A DNA stretch of 64,000 nt from Guillardia theta CCMP2712 (taxonomy: Eukaryota; Cryptophyceae; Pyrenomonadales; Geminigeraceae): contig NW_005434561.1 in NCBI RefSeq assembly GCF_000315625.1, positions 27,535 through 91,534 on the forward strand, read 5' to 3'. The notes below the pieces were generated by a model, which was given only the letters and a program-made list of their open reading frames with translations, searched no databases and was not told the origin of the DNA. Position numbers and translations under genes: made by a program. This document shows, piece after piece, positions 23,740 through 35,171 of this stretch; within the stretch, counting starts at the first letter, position 1; each line of letters opens with the position of its first letter.

Positions 23740-24900
23740 GATAGCACGGCAAGCGATTCAGACTAAGCCTGCTGAGACGCTGCTCCTGCTCCACAGACGA
23801 GTATGAAGCCTTAGGGCCTGGCTTGGATCGCAATCCTGAGCAACAGGAATGAGATACACAAATATGCAGCTGCAATTATCAAGCAGAAGGCATGGATACT
23901 TCAACAGACTGAATGAAACTGATATTTTACAACAGCCCTGATTTCAAACAAAACTATTTGGACCACAAATTGCCACTTTCATCATTGAGTAGATCATCTT
24001 AAGGAAAAAGAAACTTGTGATTAGGACTTCAAACTACTATAACAAATGTTGTACACGGATCGATCGAGCAAAACAATGGAAGTGAGTACTTGAGGTCTTC
24101 GGACATGTGCAAGGGATCTGAATCGGATGTGGGCAATCGAGCGTACAGTACAACAGATAGAGACAGGAGACAGAGACAATAATACAAAGAACAAGTTAAA
24201 ATGACTCAGGAGAGGGTAGCAATGTCAAGCAACTGCGGAAGGGACCGAGACCAGAGGGATGGACAAAGAATGAAGCAAGAATGAAGAGGAAAAACGAAAG
24301 GGAGATGACGATGATAAGGAAGGAGAGAGAAATCAGCAGAAGAAGGAGAGCTAGAGTAGGTTGATGAGCAGTAGGATCAAGAGAAGAAGGGGAGGGAGGA
24401 GTAAGCAGATGCTGGAGCCGTGTCGCCGCTTTCTGGCCTAGCAGCAGGGAGCATTGCGGCAGAGGGTCTGAGCTGTCCTATCGTGCGATCTCGGGAAACT
24501 TGGCTTCCTGAGGGTAGGGTCATGACACAAGAAAACTCGAAATTTATTGGTAATATTCTATATTGAACTTCTCAATTATGTTTAATTTTACGGAAATATT
24601 TTCAATGGCCGGTACTTCCATCGCCAACTTCCGAAGGAATTGGTTCGAATTAGTCGGGTATAAAGTAAGGGGTGGGGCTTCTTGAAATATAGGGTAGGGT
24701 GCAGTACCCACCCCTGGAATCCCGAGGCATTACAAAAATTCCTACCTTGGAGTGGGTAGTAATTTATCAGGTTCTAGCAATGCTATACCAGGGAGGATAT
24801 GCCTAGGAGGATACGACAGGGTGGGCGGGATAGAGGGGGTGGGGACATGCGAGGTTCCAGAGGAGTGAAGTACCGGTACTTATGTGACTAGACTCACTCA
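23740..24900. other. Cullin upstream region and G-rich gene-free block
   Basis: 23740-24500 is purine-rich (GAGACAGAGACA, AAGGAGAGAG) without coding frames. 24520-24890 resembles the 13-14.6 kb block (GGGTAGGG, ACCCACCCC) and contains GTACCGGTAC at 24870-24879. Confidence 0.5.
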
Positions 24901-24904
24901 GTGA

Positions 24905-25260
24905 TATGAACCCTACTGCCGGGCAGTGGCCCCGGGCCGATCGGGCCCGCCGGGATCCGAGTCTGGGCCCGGCCACCGTCACAGTCACGGACTCGCACGG
25001 ACGCCGCCGGCCCGGCCACCGACTCTCGGGAACTTGTGACTTCGGAACGGCCTGAGTCCGAAGTTCCTCTAAGAGAACAGGCTCGTCATCTTGCCGCTGC
25101 TCACAGTGACTGGCAGTGGCCCTCGGGTAGCCGCGGCTGTGAGTCCGATCCGATGATGGACTGTCGGATCGGACGGTCCCGGCGTGGACCGACCGGCCAG
25201 GTGCCGGTGTGACTTCGGAACCGTCCAGCAGCAAGTGCCCATGCCAGAAAGTGTAACGTC
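24905..25260. repeat. GC-rich island, putative dispersed element
   Basis: Dense CCGGGCC/GGCCCGG words with embedded ACCGTCACAGTCACGG and TTCGGAAC / TCCGAAGTTCC. The same vocabulary occurs at 6826-6960, 17820-17990, 34870-34920, 35935-36140, 36340-36440, 49990-50300 and 58200-58250. Not coding. Confidence 0.55.
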
Positions 25261-25269
25261 GATTTCTAC

Positions 25270-26700
25270 TGAGAAGCTCAACTGGCAAAGTGCCATCGGA
25301 CTCCCGTTTTGATTGTGGCATGCACAACCCCTACCTCTCCATTCGCTGGGCTCGCTGAGGCTGGGAATGCTCACCGTCACTCACTGTCAGTCTACAGCCG
25401 TCAGGGAGATTCATGCAACGTCAGGGCCACTCTGGAGCACAATGGGAAGGTGTATGCCGCGTTTCAAAGACATCTCTCCTACCGTAGTACCTCCTTGAAC
25501 CTGGCAACTGAGGACGCTGTCCTGGAGTCCTGAGGACGCCGTCCCGGAGTCCACGAAGACTTCGTGCTTGTGCTACATCTACGATGAGCAGAGGAAGATC
25601 TTCGTGCCTCGTTCACGGGTGTGGTAGATGACAGTGGATGCAGGGACATGGAACGCTAGCTGAAGCTCACCTGAGGCTCAGGTGAAGCAGAAGGGAGGAG
25701 AGCAGATAGTAACAAGACACATCGGAATGTGATGTTGTTGAGAAGGAGCTTCCTTGAATCAAGAATGAGCATATGATCCATCTGCTCAGGAAAGAAGCGT
25801 TGACTTGCGTCACGTCTCTTCTTCGACCGCTCACACGCATCATGCTCAACAACATCACATCCCGATGGGTCTTATTGCTATCTGCTCTCCTCCCTTCTCG
25901 TGCCTTCCTTTGCTCCTGCCCCTCTCCCAACTTTCTCTGCTTTCCACTTGCGCTCGCTCGTCTACTCTCTCGATCTCCTCGTCCTCCTCGTCCTCTTCGT
26001 CCTCCTCGTCCTCCTCGTCCTCGTCCTCGTCCTCCTCGTCCTCCTCGTCCTCCTCGTCCTCCTCGTCCTCCTCGTCCTCCTTGTCCTCCTTGTCCTCGTC
26101 CTCGTCCTCGTCCTCCTCGTCCTCGTCCTCGTCCTTGTCCTGCTCTTCTGTCCCTTGAGTTCTCCTTCAATCTTCTTCTGTCATGTACGACTCGGTCGTC
26201 TTCTTGCCGTCTGCTGCCTTTTGAGTATTTCACTGGGTGGGGTAGCACGAATTTGCTGCCCCCATGCTGCTTCTGCTCCTCCTCCATGCTTGTGTTGTGG
26301 CGAGTGGAGGAGCTGGGGCAGGAGGAGGAGGAGGAGGAGGAGGAGGAGGAGGAGGAGGAGGAGGAGGAGGAGGAGGAGGAGGAGGAGGAGGAGGAGGAGG
26401 AGGAGGAGGAGGTCTGAAGTTCTCCACTGAGCGTGGTTGTGGGAGGAATGCATTATGCTTTCTGAATGCCCCCTCCTCTCGCCCTCGTTCTTGCCATCCT
26501 TCGATCACCCCCCTGAGGCTATCTCAGTCCTCGTCCTCGTCCTCGTCCTCCTCTTCCTCGATCCCGCCATCATCTCGCTCACTAGCTGAGTGCTTGTCTC
26601 GTGTGCTGGAGCAAGGAGGGGGCTGGCCGTACCTGGGAGTAACGCCTCAAAGCGCTTCCAGCTTCGACCTTGAGGTGAAGGACATGGGACTGGCGATCTG
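25270..26700. other. Intergenic with GTCCTC and GGA microsatellites
   Basis: 25270-25770 shows nothing convincing. 25978-26140 is a GTCCTC hexamer array, 26322-26412 is a pure GGA array of about 30 units, and 26528-26555 is a short GTCCTC run. Part of 26560-26700 may hold a first exon of the downstream NTF2-like gene, but none could be fixed. Confidence 0.55.
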
Positions 26701-26714
26701 CTGAGCCATCGCAG

Positions 26715-28200
26715 GTAGGAGAAGATGTTATCTACGAGGACAGGAGCGTCAGGCTGGTGGGCAAGCGGGAGTACCTCGAGACGGCTCGTCTATGGCGGCA
26801 ACAGCTCGAGGAGGACGCTTGTCAACTCTCGGTCCTTGTCACCTCCTGCCAGCAGGTCGAGGCCAACGTCGTCCTCCTGCGGTACAACATGAGCTGGACC
26901 CCAGCAAGAGCGGCATGGCTGGAGGAGGTTGGAAAGCTTCCCTGGATCAAGGTGCAGAGGAGAGACCTGCTGCACAAGCTGAGAGAGAAGAGTCGCTTCT
27001 CTTGGACGTCAGTTGGGCTCTTCTTCCGCAAGCTGGTGCTCGAGAGGGAGCTCATCATCCCTCAAGCTGTCATCCGAGCCAACGCCCAGCTGACGTTCCA
27101 GCTGGAGGGAGCAGAGCTGACGTCACAGGCGGAGGGAGCAGAGGCACAAGCTCGTCGGATGAAACTCGTGCGGCACAGCGAGGACTTTGAGCTCCTCGAC
27201 AGCCTCGTGCGCGGCGAGCTGCAGAACCGCGTCCTCTGCTACGACCTCCTGCAGTTTCTTGATGCGAGGAGGCCCAAGGTGAAGAGGAAGCAGCTGTGCG
27301 AGCGAGGCTGAGGAGGATGGCAGAACGTGAGCCTGGATGACTGGAACGATCTTCTCCTCTCCAAGTTCGACTTCCAGAGCGTGCCAGGTATCATATGAGG
27401 AAACGAAGGCGGAGTGACAGGAGTAGTGAGGGAGGAGAGGCGATAGTGCAGTCACCTCTGTGGATGACATGCGATCTGTTCAGGCATGGGAGTCCTTGAC
27501 ATACCTGACTTGGAGGAGCAGGAAGGTTTACTAGCTGGTGATTTCCTCTTCCTCCTCCTCCTCCTCCTCTTCCTCCTCATTTCCCTCCTATCCTCCTCCT
27601 TCCTCCTCCTCGTCCTCCTCGTCCTCCTCGTCCTCCTCGTCCACCTCGTCCTCCTCGTCCTCGTCCTCGTCCTCGTCCTCCTCGTCCTCCTCGTCCTCGT
27701 CCTCGTCCTCGTCCTCCTCGTCCTCCTCGTCCTCCTCGTCCTCGTCCTCGTCCTCGTCCTCCTCGTCCTCCTCGTCCTCGTCCCCGTCCTCGTCCTCCTC
27801 GTCCTCGTCCTCGTCCTCCTTTCCCTCCTATCCTCCTCCTCCTCCTCCTCGGTGATTCTCATTTCACTGTCAAAGGAGGAGCTGTAGTCCTTGGATACCT
27901 CACCCTCTGCGCTATCGCCGTGGGAGGTGACGGGCGGGCAGCGGGGAGGTGGGGGAAGGGCATGACATGGTTACAGCATTCATCGCAACCGTCTACCTTC
28001 AGCAGGTTGATCCATGAAGGAGGAGGAGGAGGAGGAGGAGGAGGAGGAGGAGGAGGAGGAGAAAGGAGGAGGAGGATGAGGATGAGGATGAGGAGGAGGA
28101 GGAGGAGGGAGGAGGAGGAAGGAGGAAGGAGTTTGATGAGTGCGAGCAGGTGCAGGAGATGGGCTACATGGAGGAAGCGATATCGCTACTAATCTCTTGA
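26715..28200 (+). CDS. NTF2/SnoaL-like domain membrane protein, 5' end not found
   Basis: The exon after a GCAG acceptor starts VGEDVIYEDRSVRLVGKREYLE and continues to NMSWTPARAAWLEEV and VGLFFRKLVLERELIIPQAVIRANAQL. This recalls the SnoaL/NTF2-like fold of algal and plant proteins (a D/E-x3-E-D start followed by a G-x2-Y helix). Later exons read SLDDWNDLLLSKFDFQSVPG and MGVLDIPDLEEQEGLLAGD. After a GTCCTC repeat (27600-27855, probably intronic) comes GGAVVLGYLTLCAIAVG, a likely transmembrane segment. The last exon ends FDECEQVQEMGYMEEAISLLIS, stop at 28198-28200. Exon joins around the repeats are not certain. The function is unknown; plastid or membrane location is possible. Confidence 0.55.
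27600..27855. repeat. GTCCTC/TCC repeat inside NTF2-like gene
   Basis: Imperfect GTCCTC hexamers about 250 bp long, flanked by TCC runs, between the MGVLDIPDLEEQ exon and the putative membrane exon. Probably within an intron. A pure GGA array follows at 28018-28062. Confidence 0.85.
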
Positions 28201-28344
28201 TTCATCAAATCTTCTCGAATCCCCATTAATCTTCCTCTCCCACCTCTAGAATTCCTCCCCATCTTCCTTCTCCTTCTCCTTCTCCCCCTCCTCCTCCTTT
28301 TCATCCGAATTGGCCTCGCCCTCCGTTGAACCGCATCCTGCACA

Positions 28345-29642
28345 TCACTCAGCGCAAGAATACAAGAGGAGGTTCCAGGACCCGTTGGCGTTCGGAGCGC
28401 CCATGGAAGGAGAGAACATTCCTTGCATCTGCTAAGTGCACCACAAGATCTGGTCAGGACGGCAGGGACGAGAGGAAGGGAGCTGAAGAAAAGGAGGAGG
28501 AAACAAGAGAATACCATAGAGCAGCACTGGTAGGAGGAGAAGGAGGAGGTACGTGTTTGAGGGGGAGGGGGGGGGGGAGGGCGGGGGATTCTGAAGGAGG
28601 AGGAGGAGAGATACCGTTTGTGCAGGCAGGTTCATCCCTCGGAAGCCTCTGGCACCCATCGGATTCATATTTCCTGCCGCTGTCATCAATTGACTTCCCC
28701 TATTGCAAGCTCGCCTCGCTTACCTCCCATCCCCATGGACTGCATCCCGGGCTGAAACGCTTCCATCCTCCCTCCATCGCCCGGCATGCCTCCACCAAAC
28801 ATCCCACCTACGGTACCTCGTCAGCTCTAGAGCTCTTCCTGACCTCCCCGGCTCTCACCTCCGCCCATGAGATTCATATCGAAGCCTCCTGGTCTCATCA
28901 TCCCCGGACCCATTCCATTCTGCATGTTTCCCATTTGCCTTCCTCCTCCTCCTCCTCCTCCTCCTCCTTGCATCGGCATGTTCCTTCGTTCGTTGTAATC
29001 GAAATTCTTCTCGAGCGGCCGCGAACTTCTCTGTCCCTCCATCTTCGCGGTCTTCCATTCCTTCTCCTCGCTCTCCTCCAGCCTCCTGTCTCGCCTTGGC
29101 GGGCTTGGCTTTCGCGGCTTGGGCGGCGGCAGCTCCTCCTCCTCCTCCTCGTACTCCTCATGGTACATCCTCGCATGTCGTCCACCACCCGAGCTATGAA
29201 GGAAGCGATCCGGCGAGTGAGACAGCGAAGGCTGAGAGAGATTCAGGGGGGCTCGGAGGGCCGTGGAAGGACGTTGTGGAATGGAAGGGGGAAAATGCTG
29301 CTGCTGCTGCTGCCGGAACTGCTGCGGGAACTGCTGCTGCTGCTGCTGCTGCTGGTGAGGATTGTGGTGCAGGTGCTGCTGGTGTTGCTGCTGCTGAGGT
29401 GGGAACTGCTGCTGCTGAGGTGGGAACTGCTGCTGCTGAGGTGGGAACTGCTGCTGCTGAGGTGGGAACTGCTGAGGTGGGAACTGCTGCTGCTGCTGCT
29501 GCTGAGGTGGGAACTGCTGAGGTGGGAACTGCTGTTGCTGCTGCTGCCGTTGTTGTTGTGGGATCTGCTGCGGGAACTGCTGCTGCTGAGATGGGAACTG
29601 TGGCTGTTGCTGCTGCTGCTGCTGTGGAAACCGCTGCGGGAA

Positions 29643-29678
<36 letters not shown>

Positions 29679-30158
29679 GAGGTTGTTGTGCAAGTGCTGC
29701 TGGTGGGGCATTGGATGCTGCTGATGCTGCGGCTGCTGCTGCGGCTGCTGCTGCATCTGCCCCATCATTTGAGGCATCACCTGGGGTGGTATTGGCCCCG
29801 GGCTTCCATACTGATGAGGAGCTTGCATCATTCCCTGCTGGGGTCGAGGGAACCCTCCGGTGACGTGCTGCTGCTGCTGCTGGGGAGGAGGAGGATGTTG
29901 CGGCAGGTACTGGCTCTGTACCTGACCTCCCATGCTGCCTCCCATCTGTTGGGCAGAACCTGATGTGAAGCTGATCAGAGAGCGGTGAAGGTCAAGAGCT
30001 GGAGGGTAGGAGTGGGGATGAGGCCAAAAGGCGAGGGCAAGAGCTCGTGGCTTGAGGACATCAAGATACCTCCGTATGGGAGGCCGGGAGAGAGAGACGC
30101 CGGGGGGGCCTGAGGGAGAGGATAAGAGGCGGCACAGGAGGGCGACAAGAAGCGACAT
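28345..30158 (-). CDS. Gln/Pro/Met/Gly-rich low-complexity (prion-like) protein
   Basis: Not assigned to a family. From about 29960 downward the protein is Gln-rich with repeated FPPQQ/QQQFPPQQQQ units (29280-29690), Met/Gly/Pro patches and then a charged block (EEYEEEEEELPPPKPRKP). Next is a Gly-rich stretch, then GPGMMRPGGFDMNLMGG, MTAAGNMNPMGARGFRGMNLPAQ and the final exon MFSPSMGAPNANGSWNLLLYSCAE with stop at 28345-28347. Such composition is typical of RNA-granule, splicing or transcription cofactors that phase separate. No folded domain is visible. The first residues (from 30158) look unlike the rest, and the true start may be in another exon further upstream. Confidence 0.6.
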
Positions 30159-30299
30159 GAGGCGATACTGACAGGCCTTGAGCCAAGGGGGCAGCGACCT
30201 GAAGGCAGAAGATCAGACCAGACTCAACAAGGTTCGACAGAGGAGGCGGCAGAACCTGCGCGTGTGTGAGGGGGTTAGTCCAGCTCGACGCTTGAGCAG

Positions 30300-31840
30300 G
30301 AAAGCTGTAGGCTTGAGAAGAGTCAGTTCGAGATCAAACTCTCTCTGTCTCTGCTTCTGCTTCTGCTTCTGCTTCTGTTTCTGTTTCTTCCTCCCTCTGT
30401 CCCTCTGTCCCTCTGTCCCTCCGTCCCTCCCCCCCCCCCCCCTCCGTCCCTCCCTTCCTGCCTGCCTCTTTCACCTGTTCCAGCATCTGCTGCGGGCTGA
30501 GGGTGCAAAGGAGACGGCTGGAGCTGCTGGGGCTGAGGAGGAGGCTGAGGAGGAGGCTGGGGGGGTGGAGTTTGATGCTTCTTGGGAGCTTTCTTCTCGC
30601 CCGCACTCTTGACGACCTTCTTTGGCTCCTCCTTCACCTCCTCTTGTTTGAGTTTCTCCTCCTTTGACTTCATATCACTCTCGAGACACAAGGTCCAAGT
30701 GTCCTCACCTCTGCTGCTTCTTCCTCCGCCTTCTTCTTCGCTGCAGCCTGCTGGGAGTCAGCTGACAGGAACACACCAATTGATGAAACCTCCTCCTCGA
30801 GTCGTTTGGCCTTCTTCTCTTCCGAAGTCTTCTTCTTGAAATGACCGAGAGAAACCTGAACAGTAATGCAAGAACCAGTGTGAAGAGGACAGGTAAAGAT
30901 CAAGGAAAAGCGAGGGATCAAGAACAGAACAGGGGCAAAGATGGAGACAGCAACGAGAAGTTGAAAGGGTACACGGCGGCCGAGGAGAGGGAGGAGGAGA
31001 GACGAGGAGGAGGAGAGACGAGGAGCAGGAAGAGAGGAGGAGGAGGAGGAGGAGGAGGAGGAAGAGACCTCTTTCTTGGATCCGAAGGAGATTGAAACTT
31101 TCTTCTTGGAGTCCGCCAGAAGAATCTCACTCACCGCCTTCTCATCCGATGAAAGAAACGCGAGCAGGGGATTGTGTCCCGCCTTCCACACCTGCTCCTT
31201 GTCAGATGTTTCTTCCTCTCCCTCCTCTCTACCCTGCTCCCGTCTCTTCCCTTCCTCCTCCCTCCTCCTCCCTCCTCCTCCCCCCTTCTCTCCACTCCCT
31301 CCCCTCGTCGCTTGTCTCCATCTCCCATCTATCACCTCCGTTTCTCCGGCTACTCTCTTCGCCATAGTGTAGTCACTGAAGGCCTTCATCCTGTCGGCCG
31401 CACTCTCTTCCCCCAGCTGGCACAGCATCTTGAGCACCTGTTTCCACCTCAGCATCCAGCTCCACTCCAGCTGCGCCTCTGGCCCTCACCTCCTCGTTGG
31501 TCACATCCTCAGGCTTGCAAAGGCCACTGTGTACGAGAGGGAGCTGAGGGAGCGTCAGAGGAGGGGCAGAAAGAGAAAGTCCCTTGCCATGATGCCTCGC
31601 AACTTCTTGCGAAGCTCGACTTCCTGAGGATCCAACTTTTCTGCAGAGGTTTCAGCTGGAGCTGTCGGAGAGGTTCCAACCTTTTCTCCCTCGCCCCTCG
31701 GGGTCGTCTGACGTCTTCTCATCTATCGGGTTCAAGTCACGCTGACCGTCGTCAGGGTGGGACACAAGTACCAGCATGCTGCTTCACAGCAGCGGAGACT
31801 GCCGCTGCCAACTGTAAGCCCCAGTGAGTTGATTACTCAG
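30300..31840 (-). CDS. Lys/Glu-rich protein, multi-exon, unrecognised
   Basis: Transcript-order exons read TSAEKLDPQEVELRKKLRG, GLCKPEDVTNEE, LEWSWMLRWKQVLKMLCQLGEESAADRM plus KAFSDYTMAKRVAGETE, WKAGHNPLLAFLSSDEKAVSEILLADSKKKVSISFGSKK, and VSLGHFKKKTSEEKKAKRLEEEVSSIG plus VFLSADSQQAAAKKKAEEEAAE. A Pro/Gln-rich tail follows (KKHQTPPPQPPPQ). GT-AG borders are visible at several of these. It could be the 5' part of the Gln-rich gene immediately downstream on the same strand, since the separation between them is under 200 bp. Function unknown; helical and charged. Confidence 0.5.
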
Positions 31841-31849
31841 AAGAATGAC

Positions 31850-32230
31850 GGCTAACGATGGCACCAAGGAGGGAAACAGGAAGGAGAAGCATCAAGTGAA
31901 GAGGAATTCCGAGAAAGGGGAGGCAGCAGGAGTAAAGAAGAAAACGAGAAATGCCTTGGCTGCAATCGTAGAGGATCGGTCAGCGTCGCTCAAGCCTTCT
32001 TGATCGTTGTCTCCCGCAACCTCCCTGACACTGAAAAGTGAGAGACGAAACAAGAGAGGGGCGGGGGCGGGGGGTGGGCGGGGAATTAAATTGAGAGGCG
32101 AAGGGAAGGATAGCAGGTGAATTTAGTGGAGAGACAAGGAGAGGTCGGCACTCCTCCTAGTAACTCGTTGAGCGCAAAATGTAGAGGATTGGAAGAGAGG
32201 AAACGATCGTTCAAGGGAAGTGCAGGACGA
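31850..32230. other. Short intergenic stretch
   Basis: Purine-rich with a G-run at 32058-32085. No gene seen. Confidence 0.5.
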
Positions 32231-32234
32231 GGAT

Positions 32235-34027
32235 CTAGCCAACATCGCACATGGTTTCTGACGAGCGAGGAGGGTACAGCGGGTTGGATGCTGTAGAATT
32301 AGCATCATCATCTTCAATCTGCTGCTGTCCTTCATCCTCTTGTTGCTTCGAAACTTCCTCCTTATCCATTTGAACCTTGTTGGGGATCGTCTCCTCTTTG
32401 ATCCCATCTCGTTCAGCCTCCACCTTCATGCTCTCGGCAGCAGCAGATCGTGTCTCCTCATCTCTCATACGCCTTTCAGATTTAACTTCCTCTCTTCTCT
32501 CCACCGAAGATGTCGACCTCACCCCTTCCGTCTGGACCATCGAGTCCCTCGCTCGCCTCAGATCTTGGCGCATTCTGTCTAGGTCTTCATCTTCCTCTGT
32601 TATTTCTCTTTGAGGTTTCCTTTCAGAGTCATCTTCTTCTCTCCTCTCAGGTCTGCGCAGCTCCTCCTCGAACCTCCGCTCTTGCCTCCTCTCTTCCTCC
32701 CCTCGTCGAAGTCGGTAGTCTTCTCTCCATCCTCTCCCTCCATCTCTCGCATTTTCCCCCTCGTCATCTTCCGACTTGCGCATCCTCCCAAAACGGTCCA
32801 TTCTAGCATCCATGCCCTCCCTACCCTCCGGCCTTTCCCTCGTTCGCGTGCTATCAAGCTGCCGTTTCTCTGTGACCTGACCTTGTCGTCAGCATCTCAT
32901 CGACAGCAGATTGCAGTGTCACGTCTACCTCCTCGTCATCCTCCGACCTTCCCCGTACACGGTCACTGCCACAAGGCTCAGAGATCTCAAGCAAGCATGT
33001 TGCTCAGAGCAATGGGACCTTCTGTTCGAGTCTCGAAGGCTCCGCCTTGCTCCCTTCCTCCTGGGTCCAAACTATCACACCTGGCCTAAAGAAGCAACAT
33101 TGCCATACCCCCGCATCTTCCTTGTTCTGCGCTCTTCCCCATCTCCACTTCCTTCATTGTTTTCTCCTGCACTAGATTCGCTGCTGTCATGTTCTCTTAT
33201 CCTCAGCCGGATACTCGACGTGCTTGAATCTTCCCCATCCTCCTTACTGCTCACACTCAAACTCCTCTTCCTCACGCTGCTTGCACTGCTTTCGCTTCCC
33301 ACACTTCGGCTTCTTCCACGACCGCCGCCGCTGCCGCTGCTACTGTCCTCCCCCAAAACTTTGCGAATTCGCTCTTTTGTCTTCTTTCGTAGCTCCCTCT
33401 TCCTCACACCTCTGTCACTATCACTCCCTCTCGTGTCGCCTGCGTCCGCTCTGGCACTGATCTTAGGGCGCCTGCAGCAGAACTGAGGAGGGAGCCGAAG
33501 GACCAAGGAAGAGCACGAGGAGAAGGAAAGCTGAAGCGAAGGAGGAGGAAAGCAAATCATACCTCGGGGGGCTTGCAGCCTGCTCCGAGACCTAGGATGG
33601 AGTTAGAGATAGGAAAGTGTGATGTATGGACGCATCAGTCGCTCACAGATCTTCTCTCCACAGCTCTTCCTCGACTGTCCGTGAACAAGTCAACTCGTAA
33701 GAACAAGCTTCCCCTCACTTCTCCTCCTTGCCTGGGGCTCTTCGACTTTGCGGTTTCCTTGGGAGACCTTGCAAGAGGATCAGGGGTCAAGAGGCGATAG
33801 CATAAGGTGGAGGAATACATGTTCTCCGTTGTTGGCCCTCGCCGTCTCTTCATGGCAGGCTCTGGACTGTTGGAGCTGGAACACACAGTCACACGACAGG
33901 CTAGGAAGTCAAACATTCGTACCCGCTCCCGCCCGATCGTTGTCGTCGTCTCAACACAGGGCTTCGGCTCCTCGACAAGCTCCTTCTCAACCGTCACTGA
34001 GAGAACGAAAAGGAACATCATGCTCAC
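32235..34027 (-). CDS. Arg/Ser/Glu-rich (RS-like) nuclear protein, multi-exon
   Basis: Not assigned. A plausible first exon (34027 downward) contains RERVRMFDFLACRVTVCSSSNSPEPAMKRRRGPTTENMY. An exon at about 33480-33080 is Ser/Arg-rich (RKRELRKKTKERIRKVLGEDSSSGSGGGRGRSRSVGSESSASS). A short exon reads SDRVRGRSEDDEEVDVTLQSAVDEMLTT. The last exon (32813-32235) is Arg/Glu-rich with a basic/acidic helix and ends SNPLYPPRSSETMCDVG. The composition suits a splicing or RNA-processing cofactor. Junctions are only partly solved, and two genes remain possible. Confidence 0.5.
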
Positions 34028-34099
34028 CGTCGCACAGGGGAGTCGCTCATAGAGCCTTCGGAGTCCATCTTCTCTGCGCGAACGACGTCAAGGCCATGG

Positions 34100-35140
34100 C
34101 CTGGTGGGCTGCTACGACTTCGAGGGGCAGGGGTGAATCGACTCACCTCAACTTGGAACACGCAAGTACTATGGGATGAGTATTCACCTCAACGGGCAGT
34201 GCTACACAAGGCTAGACGTACAGCTCCACATGTGCATGAAGAGATCCCTTCAATGAAGTATCAGTCACACAAGGAACAAGTGGGCCTCATCACATAACAT
34301 TCTTCAAAGAGACCATTCCGTCATATGCATATGTTCAATCTTCACATCTTTACACTTGAAGAGGTGTAGTACGCAACTATCTGTGAACTTCGCTTACAGA
34401 CACAAGAAAATCGTATGATATTTGACTCCAGCCTAACTAGTTGCAAGTGTGAACCTTTTCTATTCATTCTCCTTCTCCTCTCCTTCTGTTTCGCGCTGTG
34501 CACATCACGTGATCCTGGTTTGAATATCCTCATCGTCCTCTTCCCACTTCTTTCTTCTGTCCTCCCTCCTCTCCTCCCTCCTTCCTCTCCCCACTTCTCC
34601 CTCCTCTCCTTGCTCCTTGCTCCTCTCGTTCCTCCTCCTCATCTCATCACTCCTCCCTCCTCACCTTCCTCCTTCTTCCTTCCTCCCTCCATCCTCATAT
34701 CCTCTCTCCTTCTTCATCTCCTCTCACCTTCCTCCTCTCCTCCTATTTCTCTTCCCGCCATCACATCTCTGTGCCGCATCGCACGACGGCACGCTCTCAC
34801 TGCCCCGGATACTGCACCGGATACTGCACCGGATACTGCACCGGATACTGCACCGGATACTGCACCAGATACAATGTCGGCACGGGCCGGGCCCGGCCGC
34901 CGAGTCACCCGTACGGTACACTCTATTTACTCAAAGTGAAGTTAAAAACGGTACCGGCGTTCCCAGTTCTTTACTCAAAGTTAAGTTAAAAATCTCAGTT
35001 CTAGTGACACTGATCGGGTATCTCGAAATTTTAGTTAAAACACCGTCATCCCTCAAACCAGCAGAAATCCGACCAAACCGTCCCTTTATCACCTGTACAG
35101 GACACGGCTGAAGTGGGAGCAGGAGGAGAGGCAAGGGCGG
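34100..35140. other. Gene-free stretch with pyrimidine tract, 12-bp repeat and motif copies
   Basis: 34540-34760 is CT-rich. 34805-34872 holds five copies of the 12-mer CCGGATACTGCA. 34880-34915 is a GC-rich island. 34926-34947 and 34970-34992 are two direct copies of the ACTCAAAGTTAAGTTAAA motif, 44 bp apart. Confidence 0.65.
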
Positions 35141-35171
35141 TCAGGGAGTGGCTCAGATAGTAGATCAGAGG

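Noticed and set aside
28326-29963. 545-codon plus-strand frame opposite the Gln-rich gene
   Set aside because: It is Leu-rich antisense of CAG-type codons; the minus frame gives a coherent Gln/Pro/Met protein with spliced continuation.
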